Assembly (NCBI GenBank): GCA_937907585.1 | Contig: CALCVH010000103.1 | Location: forward strand, 1 to 19,139 | Length of the DNA: 19,139 nucleotides | DNA from: an uncultured Bacillota bacterium | GTDB lineage: Bacteria; Bacillota_I; Bacilli_A; Izemoplasmatales; UBA1188 | Reading direction: 5' to 3' | Shown: piece by piece, positions 12,829-19,139 of the stretch | Layout of the letters: each line of letters opens with the position of its first letter | How positions within the stretch are numbered: the first letter of the stretch is position 1 | The notes under the pieces: model-generated | The model's input: the letters and a program-made list of their open reading frames with translations, nothing else | What the model was told of the DNA's origin: nothing | The model's database searches: none | Program-made: the position numbers and the translations under genes

Positions 12829-14940
12829 TTATTCTAATCTTTCTAATATATAATTTTTAATATCTTTTATATCTGAACGTAAAAATGATGTGACTTCATT
12901 TGATTCTTTATGCATCATAAATGTCTTAGAATCTTCTAAATGGATTCTTTCGCCTTTTTCTTTAGGAATTGATTTAACACTTCCATTATCTCTTTTAATT
13001 AAACTCAATTCTTCAAATATAGTTAAGACATTATTTAATACATCTTTAGAGACTCTTAATTCCTTTTGTAAAACTATTTCATTAGCGTTAGGATTTAAGC
13101 TAATTAGATAGATAGTTCTTTTAAGAATACTTGGATCTACTATCTTATATGAATCAAGTTTAGATTCAGCGATAGGCGCAATATATACGATATTTGGATC
13201 CTGTTCTCTAATTAATAAATCTAAATCAGAAATGCTTTCAAAGTTATCTTTTATAACTAAGCCATTATCCTTATCGAAATATTGAATCGCATTATCGAAA
13301 TCGGATCTCGCTCTATAATCTATAACCTGTACACCAGATACTTTATAGTCTTTCGCTATTATTTGAATATGTTCAAATCCATTATAATTATTTTTATTTA
13401 TTTCACCTACAACATCGATTAAATCACCAGGTTGTAAATTAAATGATAGTGATGGATCATTAAAGCACATAACATTTATATAATTACCATTTGATAATTT
13501 AGCTTTAACTTTAGTGTGTTTATCAGCTAAGAATGCGGTCTGAACTACTTCTAAATCTTTAAATAGGAAATCAGTTTCTAGTAAATCATATTGTTCAAGT
13601 TCATTCGCAAATGGAATATTTAATAGAGTGTGATTTAATTTACATGCGATATCTAATGTCGGTTCTCTTGGAATAATCTCAGATAATTCAATAGATAATC
13701 TATCTTTTAATTCTTTAATATGAGATGCTTTCATGGATACACCACAAGCTTTTTCATGTCCGCCAAATTTATCTAATATATCAGCGTTCTTTTCAAGAAG
13801 TTCTAATATATTACAATCACCAACTGTTCTAAATGAACCTCTAGCGTAATTTTCTTGGTTAACATTAAATACACCAGTGATCTTTCCTGTTTTCTTCATA
13901 ACTTTTTGAGCGATTATACCTAGTACTCCTTCATAGAATGATGGAGAATAGATAAGAATTACTTTATCATTAGGATCGATCATCTTGTATGCAAGTTCTG
14001 TATTTTGAGCTGTTAATTCTTTTCTTAACGCATCCGCATCAACTAAAGCTTTTATATCTTCTTTAATCTTATTTGGATCGCTTTCAATTAATAAATCTAC
14101 CGCAACTGATGCATCTCCAATTCTACCTAATGAATTAAGTTTAGGCGCAATCTTAAATGATATATCTTTAATATTATTTACATGAATCTTAAGTTCATCT
14201 AATAACATTCTTAAGCCTAGACAAGATGAATTATTAATCTTCTTTAAACCTTCATTTATAAAAGCTTTATTTTCTCCAGTTTGAGGCATCATATCAGCGA
14301 TAGTTCCTAACATTACTAAATCTACATAATCTCTTATATAATCTTTATCTAAAGCTTCCGCTATTTTAAATGCGACACCAGCGCCACACATTCCTTCATA
14401 AGGATAATCATGCATCAAATAAGAGTGAATTATATATTCAGTATTAGGAAGTGTTTCTTTTGGTTCGTGGTGATCAGTTATGATTACTGATATACCTGCC
14501 TTAGTTAGTTTTTCAGTTTCTTCTATCGCAGTAATTCCGTTATCGACAGTGATAACTAAATTATATCCATCAGATATTATTTCATCAACTACATCATTGC
14601 CTAAACCATAACCATCGAAGAACCTATTAGGCACTCTATAAAATACATTAGCGCCTTTATGTTTAAGTATCTTATATAGTATGGATATTGCGGTTATTCC
14701 ATCAACATCATAATCGCCATAAATAAGAATCTTTTCATTATTTCTAATAGACATCTTTATCTTCTTGATAACTATATCCATATTCTTAAATAGAAATGGA
14801 TCATTAAAATCTTTAAATCCTAAATTATGATATGAGATATAATCGCTAATTCCTTTTATCTCATGCAAGATACTTATGATTTCGTTATCAGAATAGTTAT
14901 TAGTATACTGAATATTCCACTTATTTTTAGATAGAATCAT
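12829..14940 (-). CDS. recJ: Single-stranded-DNA-specific 5'-3' exonuclease RecJ
   Basis: This 703-aa DHH-family nuclease acts in RecF-type recombination and in repair. Metal-binding blocks are GDYDVDGITA (75-84), TDHHEP (155-160) and GTIADMMP (212-219). The DHHA1 region ends with GGHEKACGVS (393-402), followed by an OB-fold domain (about 450-545) and the long Firmicutes RecJ C-terminal domain (about 555-703). In the segment usually reading HEGVxGI the His is Tyr (YEGVLGIIAQ, 336-345), a small deviation. The ATG is preceded by AAGGAG (14946-14951), and a short strong hairpin lies just above that. It is the head of the recJ-apt-rel-dtd block. Confidence 0.95.
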   Translation of the reverse strand: MILSKNKWNIQYTNNYSDNEIISILHEIKGISDYISYHNLGFKDFNDPFLFKNMDIVIKKIKMSIRNNEKILIYGDYDVDGITAISILYKILKHKGANVFYRVPNRFFDGYGLGNDVVDEIISDGYNLVITVDNGITAIEETEKLTKAGISVIITDHHEPKETLPNTEYIIHSYLMHDYPYEGMCGAGVAFKIAEALDKDYIRDYVDLVMLGTIADMMPQTGENKAFINEGLKKINNSSCLGLRMLLDELKIHVNNIKDISFKIAPKLNSLGRIGDASVAVDLLIESDPNKIKEDIKALVDADALRKELTAQNTELAYKMIDPNDKVILIYSPSFYEGVLGIIAQKVMKKTGKITGVFNVNQENYARGSFRTVGDCNILELLEKNADILDKFGGHEKACGVSMKASHIKELKDRLSIELSEIIPREPTLDIACKLNHTLLNIPFANELEQYDLLETDFLFKDLEVVQTAFLADKHTKVKAKLSNGNYINVMCFNDPSLSFNLQPGDLIDVVGEINKNNYNGFEHIQIIAKDYKVSGVQVIDYRARSDFDNAIQYFDKDNGLVIKDNFESISDLDLLIREQDPNIVYIAPIAESKLDSYKIVDPSILKRTIYLISLNPNANEIVLQKELRVSKDVLNNVLTIFEELSLIKRDNGSVKSIPKEKGERIHLEDSKTFMMHKESNEVTSFLRSDIKDIKNYILERLE

Positions 14941-14953
14941 AATCGCTCCTTTC

Positions 14954-14968
14954 TTGCGTAAAACGCAA
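14954..14968 (-). other. Short GC-containing hairpin just upstream of the recJ ribosome-binding site
   Basis: TTGCGT-AAA-ACGCAA (a 6-bp perfect stem with a 3-base centre, the same read from either strand apart from the loop) occupies part of the 51-base gap between the Fic-like gene and recJ. No T-run follows, so it is not a usual terminator. It ends only a few bases before AAGGAG and might serve RNA processing or as a protein site. Confidence 0.5.
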
Positions 14969-14991
14969 AATATCAGTCTATTTAAATTATT

Positions 14992-16017
14992 TTAATCAAA
15001 ATTTATTTCATTATCATATGTTTTATCTAGTCTTACCCATTTAGCATTTCTACCCTTTCCCCAGGCAGTAATCTTTCCTTCATCAGATAGCCTCTTTAGG
15101 CATCTATCAACTGTAGTCATTGATATATCTGGAAGCAACTTCATAATATCTTGTTTAGAAAAATTAATAGGTAATTTATAGATAACAGCTTCAACAGTTT
15201 CTTGTTTTTTTAGTTGTTTATCATAAGTTATATTATCGTTTAATTCATTTATCTTTTGATAAGATTCAACACATATATCAAGCATTAAATATAGTAAATC
15301 AAAACAGTTATTAAGATTTTGATCTAACAAGTGATATGCGTTAAGAATCGCTTTATCAAATTCGCCTTTTCTTTCAAATAGGACTTTAAAGAATGAATAA
15401 TAATTAAATGATTTAATATCAGATGATTTAAGCATCGCATAGAACATAATTATACCGATCTCTTCATTAAAATATGTGAATGGTGATAAGTAGAGAAAGT
15501 CTACTAACATGCTGATGGATGCGTAAATTAATTCTATATCATCTTTTTTAGTGGCGTTTAAATATTCTTTACAGATAGTTTCTAATCTATCTATATAGGA
15601 TAGTTCACCCTTATTATTCTTTTTAAAGAAATTATTTAACTTAGTACCTCTTACAAATTGATTAGCTAAATTTCTAAATTCTTCAACATCAATTCTAAGT
15701 TCAGCGCCACTATCGATTAAATCAAATATTCTAACGATATTCTTTAATATTATTTCATCATTATTCTTGGTGTATTCACCAGTCTTCTTATCGATATATT
15801 GTTTGATTCTAGTATCCTTTAATTTAGAGTCACTAAAATAAGTTTTATAGAAATATAGAATATTATCTTTATTTGTTAATTCTTTATAGTTTTGATATTT
15901 TTCATCTAAAAGTTCTATTGTTTTATCCATTAAACCAATAGTCTTATACAAATTAAGATATTTTTTAAATACTTCAGTAGGTATTCCGTTTTTATTACAA
16001 TTATTTAGTGAACTCAT
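14992..16017 (-). CDS. Fic-like protein with degenerate active site and C-terminal winged helix (putative)
   Basis: This 341-aa, mainly helical protein is not clearly assignable. Its plan resembles class II Fic proteins: a helical N-terminal part (1-100), a Fic-like core (about 105-255) and a winged-helix end (about 270-332). The winged helix shows FSKQDIMKLLPDISMTTVDRCLKRLSDEGKI followed by KGRNAKWVRL; it is described here by its parts, 286-316 and 321-330. Where active Fic proteins have HPFx(D/E)GNGRxxR, this one has SPFTYFNEEIGI (178-189): His is Ser, the acidic residue is Tyr, GNGR is FNEE. AMPylation is therefore unlikely. It sits 7 bases after parC, its AGAGGA overlapping the parC stop. 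A DNA- or protein-binding regulator is a guess; the Fic link needs a structure comparison. Confidence 0.5.
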   Translation of the reverse strand: MSSLNNCNKNGIPTEVFKKYLNLYKTIGLMDKTIELLDEKYQNYKELTNKDNILYFYKTYFSDSKLKDTRIKQYIDKKTGEYTKNNDEIILKNIVRIFDLIDSGAELRIDVEEFRNLANQFVRGTKLNNFFKKNNKGELSYIDRLETICKEYLNATKKDDIELIYASISMLVDFLYLSPFTYFNEEIGIIMFYAMLKSSDIKSFNYYSFFKVLFERKGEFDKAILNAYHLLDQNLNNCFDLLYLMLDICVESYQKINELNDNITYDKQLKKQETVEAVIYKLPINFSKQDIMKLLPDISMTTVDRCLKRLSDEGKITAWGKGRNAKWVRLDKTYDNEINFD

Positions 16018-16024
16018 AAATCCT

Positions 16025-18688
16025 CTAGAATAAATCTTCTTTTAATCTTTCGTTTTCTAATTCTTCATCTATATTTAAATTATCATTTTCATTATCATCA
16101 TCATTTAATTCAATTCCTAAATCAAATATAGATTTTTGTTTTTCAATGATAGAACCCAATTCATCAATTAATGAATTTGGATGTTCTTCTCTTATTTTTT
16201 CTATTGATTTTGATAAATCGTTAGATAGATCATTGTTTTGTTTTTCATATTGTTTCTTATCAATAATATCTAAATATAATCCAATAGGCAACTGATCGTT
16301 AGTTATTGGTGCGCCATTTTCATAATTATCTTTAGGTATTTCACTACCTTTATAGACAATCATTTCTTTATCAGTTAAAATGCTTAATTCGATAGAGTCT
16401 TTATATTTAGATGGGTTAGTAACGATCGCATCAACCACATAATATGGATTAGATTTAACAAATTTTAAGAATGGATAGCTTCTACCATATCGTTTAGTTC
16501 TAACTACATTAGATAATAGAACTCGTTTTAATGCGCCTCTATTTGTTAATAATAAAATCTCTTCTTTATAGTAGTTAGGAACTAAATATGATTTTATTAC
16601 TTCATCTTTAGGACGAAGCCCAATCGATCTGACTCCAACTGCTTTACCTGATGCGATAGGAACTTCACTCTTAGCGTATTTTATAATGTAGCCTAACTTA
16701 GTTACTGATACAACTTCTTCAGAATCTTTTGATTCAATTGATGCGCTAACCAGGATATCTCCTTCTAACATCTTCATCGCAAGAGTCTTTTTAAATCTCT
16801 TCTCAATGATTTCATCAAGAGGTAATAATTTAATCTTTCCATCTCTAGTTGAAAGCAAAACATTCTTACCATTTTCAGGTTTAGAATCGATATGGAATAT
16901 AGATACTATCTTATCTCCACCAGGTAGATCAAATAGTGATCCTATATAAGCGCCTAATTCCTTATATTTTAGTTCAGGTATTTTATATACTGGTAAATTT
17001 ATAGCTGAACCATATTGAGTAAATAACAATATTGAATTCATAGTGTTACATACTTTATCAAAGATAATATGGTCTTCATCTTTTAATCCAGGTAAGCTAT
17101 TTTGACTCGCCTTATAAGCTTTATCAGATAATCTCTTAATATATCCATCTTTAGTAATCATCACATGAACATCTTCATGAATGATTAATTCTTCTTCTTT
17201 ATAAGTGATGGTTTCTTGTTCTTCAATGATAGAGGTTCTTCTAGGAGTAGTGATAGATTCATTTATTTCTTCTAACTCTTTTATAACCACTTTCTTTAAA
17301 GCTGATTCATTCGATAATATATTTTCTAAACGTTTAATATTCTCATTTAGTTCTTTACATTCTTCCATTAATTCTTCTACATCATATCTAGATAATCTAT
17401 AGAGTTGTAAAGTAACAATAGCTTCAGCTTGTAGTTCAGTGAAACCATATTCGTTCATTATATTATTTTTTGAATCTTGTTTACCATTAGATTTCTTAAT
17501 AGTTTCGATTACTTGATCAGATATTTCAACTAGTTTAATTAAACCTTCAACTATATGTAGTCTCTTCTTATCTTTATCAAGTTCAAAATATGATCTATTT
17601 CTAGTAACTTCTTTAATATGTTCGATATAGGCGTCAATTATGTCTAAAACACCTAAAACTTTAGGTGATTTATCTACGATTGCGACCATATTATACGCAA
17701 AATTAACCTGTAAATCAGTGTTTTTAAATAGATAATTTAATATAACATCAGGATCAGCTTCATTCTTTAAACCAATGAATATTCTTAAACCTTCTTTATC
17801 TGATTCATCTCTAACTTCATCAATTCCACCAACTTTAGAACTTTGAGCTAACGAGTCAATCTTCTTAACTAATTGAGCTTTATTTATTCCATAAGGGATT
17901 TCTGTAACTATGATATTATGGTTTTCAATCGTAGTTTTAGATCTGATTATTACTCTACCTTTACCAGTTTCATATGCTTGTCTTAATTCGTTAGTATCTT
18001 GGATTGAGCCACCAAGAGGGAAATCTGGTCCAGGCATAATAGCCATCGCTTCATCGATTGATAATGCAGGATTTTTAATTCTTGCGATAGTAAGATTAAT
18101 AGTCTCATTTAAGTTATGAGGTGGGATATTTGTCGCATATCCAGCGCTTATTCCATCTGCGCCATTAACTAATAGATTAGGGAATTTCGCAGGTAAAACA
18201 ACTGGTTCTATTTCAGAATCATCATAGTTTGGGACGAACTGAACTGTTTTCTTTTCAATATCTTTAAGTAGATACATAGAAGCTAAAGATAATCTAGCTT
18301 CAGTATAACGCATCGCTGCGGCGCCATCACCATCGATTGAGCCATTATTACCATGCATATCAATTAGTGGTAAATTAATCTTAAAGTCTTGGCTCATTCT
18401 AACCAAAGCTTCATAGACTGAAGAATCACCATGTGGATGGTATTTACCTATAACTTCACCGACGATTCTCGCACTCTTTTTATAAGGTTGACCATAAACC
18501 ATTCCAACCGCTTTCATAGCGTATAATATTCTTCTTTGAACTGGTTTTAATCCATCTCTTACATCAGGAATCGCTCTATCTTGAATGATATATTTAGCGT
18601 AAGAACCAAATCTATCACCCATAACTTTTTCTAAATATTCAGTTTGTATCTTCTGTTCAACAAATTGTTCTATTTCTTTCTTGGCCAT
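16025..18688 (-). CDS. parC: DNA topoisomerase IV subunit A
   Basis: This 887-aa type IIA topoisomerase breakage-reunion subunit decatenates sister chromosomes together with ParE. The winged-helix active site has KYHPHGDSSVYEALVRMSQD (82-101) and AAAMRYTEARLS (123-134) with catalytic Y128. In the quinolone-resistance region S89 and E93 are of the sensitive type. A coiled-coil tower stretch lies near 370-480. The C-terminal domain lacks the GyrA box (QRRGGKG), which together with the ParE partner upstream separates it from GyrA. The end is a very acidic tail (about 855-887, rich in Asp/Glu/Asn). The ATG is 3 bases after the parE stop, with GAGGA inside the parE end. Confidence 0.95.
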   Translation of the reverse strand: MAKKEIEQFVEQKIQTEYLEKVMGDRFGSYAKYIIQDRAIPDVRDGLKPVQRRILYAMKAVGMVYGQPYKKSARIVGEVIGKYHPHGDSSVYEALVRMSQDFKINLPLIDMHGNNGSIDGDGAAAMRYTEARLSLASMYLLKDIEKKTVQFVPNYDDSEIEPVVLPAKFPNLLVNGADGISAGYATNIPPHNLNETINLTIARIKNPALSIDEAMAIMPGPDFPLGGSIQDTNELRQAYETGKGRVIIRSKTTIENHNIIVTEIPYGINKAQLVKKIDSLAQSSKVGGIDEVRDESDKEGLRIFIGLKNEADPDVILNYLFKNTDLQVNFAYNMVAIVDKSPKVLGVLDIIDAYIEHIKEVTRNRSYFELDKDKKRLHIVEGLIKLVEISDQVIETIKKSNGKQDSKNNIMNEYGFTELQAEAIVTLQLYRLSRYDVEELMEECKELNENIKRLENILSNESALKKVVIKELEEINESITTPRRTSIIEEQETITYKEEELIIHEDVHVMITKDGYIKRLSDKAYKASQNSLPGLKDEDHIIFDKVCNTMNSILLFTQYGSAINLPVYKIPELKYKELGAYIGSLFDLPGGDKIVSIFHIDSKPENGKNVLLSTRDGKIKLLPLDEIIEKRFKKTLAMKMLEGDILVSASIESKDSEEVVSVTKLGYIIKYAKSEVPIASGKAVGVRSIGLRPKDEVIKSYLVPNYYKEEILLLTNRGALKRVLLSNVVRTKRYGRSYPFLKFVKSNPYYVVDAIVTNPSKYKDSIELSILTDKEMIVYKGSEIPKDNYENGAPITNDQLPIGLYLDIIDKKQYEKQNNDLSNDLSKSIEKIREEHPNSLIDELGSIIEKQKSIFDLGIELNDDDNENDNLNIDEELENERLKEDLF

Positions 18689-18691
18689 AGA

Positions 18692-19139
18692 TTAGTCCTC
18701 ATTTTCTTCCACTTGATAATCATCTATTTCATTGAATGCGACATTGTTGTCAATCCATCTTTTACGTGGTTCAACATCATCACCCATTAATACTCTTACT
18801 GATTCATCAGCGTCCGCAAAATCATCAATCTTCACTTGGATTAATGTTCTGTTTTTTGGATCCATAGTTGTTTCCCATAACTGTTTCGCATCCATTTCAC
18901 CTAAGCCTTTATATCTTTGAATGATATATTTTTTAAGTTTAGACATCCACTGATCTCTTTCTTCATCACTATAACAATATACAACTCTCTTTTTACCAAC
19001 AGTTTCTTCTAGTTTATATAGTGGAGGTTTAGCGACATAAACATGGCCGGTTGTGATTAAATCGGTCATATATCTAAAGAAGAAAGTTAAAAGTAATATT
19101 TGAATATGTGCACCATCGACATCCGCATCGGTCATGATG
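18692..19139 (-). CDS. parE: DNA topoisomerase IV subunit B, C-terminal part (partial)
   Basis: About 149 codons of the 3' end are inside the window; the gene enters from the right edge, and the first readable residues IMTDADVDGAHI are the Mg-binding TOPRIM motif. Further blocks are QRYKGLGEMDAKQLWETTMD, shared by GyrB and ParE, and VLMGDDVEPRKRWIDNNV, whose wording fits ParE. The Met in MTDADVDG is internal, not a start. The product is the ATPase/TOPRIM subunit of topoisomerase IV and would pair with the ParC encoded 3 bases downstream. Identification as ParE rather than GyrB rests on the parC neighbour and the ending. Confidence 0.92.
   Translation of the reverse strand, partial: IMTDADVDGAHIQILLLTFFFRYMTDLITTGHVYVAKPPLYKLEETVGKKRVVYCYSDEERDQWMSKLKKYIIQRYKGLGEMDAKQLWETTMDPKNRTLIQVKIDDFADADESVRVLMGDDVEPRKRWIDNNVAFNEIDDYQVEENED

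Noticed and set aside
16025..18688. The topoisomerase A subunit as GyrA
   Set aside because: No GyrA box is found in the C-terminal domain, and the gene directly follows a ParE-type C-terminus.
1..19139. Mollicutes code 4 (TGA as Trp)
   Set aside because: TGA closes rluD, psuG and hisS at the expected family lengths, and conserved tryptophans such as LspA W51 are TGG.
1..19139. Mobile element, prophage, CRISPR array, defence system, tRNA or rRNA
   Set aside because: No transposase, integrase, regularly spaced repeats, cloverleaf or rRNA-like stretch was seen; all genes are housekeeping or close neighbours of such genes.

Overview
The window looks like chromosomal DNA of a low-GC (roughly 30% G+C by eye) Bacilli- or Mollicutes-related bacterium with the standard genetic code. 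TGA is used as a stop (rluD, psuG, hisS), tryptophan is TGG, and Shine-Dalgarno sites are of the AGGAGG type. It also has signal peptidase II, Firmicutes-style lipoproteins and the Firmicutes gene order recJ-apt-rsh-dtd-(acpP)-hisS-aspS. An uncultured Erysipelotrichia, RF39, Izemoplasma or Acholeplasma-like lineage would fit; this is inference, since no rRNA is present. Every gene lies on the minus strand, so transcription runs from high to low coordinates, and no intergenic gap exceeds about 100 bases.

Layout in transcription order. (1) 19139-14992: the 3' end of parE, then parC (topoisomerase IV), then a 341-aa protein that resembles a Fic protein with a broken active-site motif and a C-terminal winged helix. 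(2) 14940-9653: recJ, apt, rsh (bifunctional (p)ppGpp enzyme, TTG start) and dtd, tightly packed. (3) 9593-9351: acpP, a one-gene island with a consensus sigma-A promoter that contains a palindrome, and its own rho-independent terminator. (4) 9279-6239: hisS and aspS, whose start is best placed at an ATG preceded by AGGTGA. (5) 6151-4544: two lipoproteins, the first with a degenerate cyclophilin domain, with their own promoter and a terminator. (6) 4447-1: a likely seven-gene operon psuG, dCMP deaminase, SepM/YlbL-like Lon-type protease, small membrane protein, lspA, rluD and the start of a HI0933-family flavoprotein. It is driven from an extended -10 promoter that overlaps an inverted repeat.

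Functionally this is a housekeeping region: DNA topology and repair, purine salvage, stringent response, tRNA charging and proofreading, fatty-acid carrier protein, lipoprotein maturation, rRNA pseudouridylation and nucleotide metabolism. I found no mobile element, CRISPR array, prophage, rRNA or tRNA, and no obvious new multi-gene system. The points most worth a second look are the Fic-like pseudoenzyme, the cyclophilin-like lipoprotein lacking its catalytic arginine, the Cys-rich tail of HisRS, the operator-like palindromes in the acpP and psuG promoters, the Ser-for-Thr changes in DTD, and a marked excess of GCGC.
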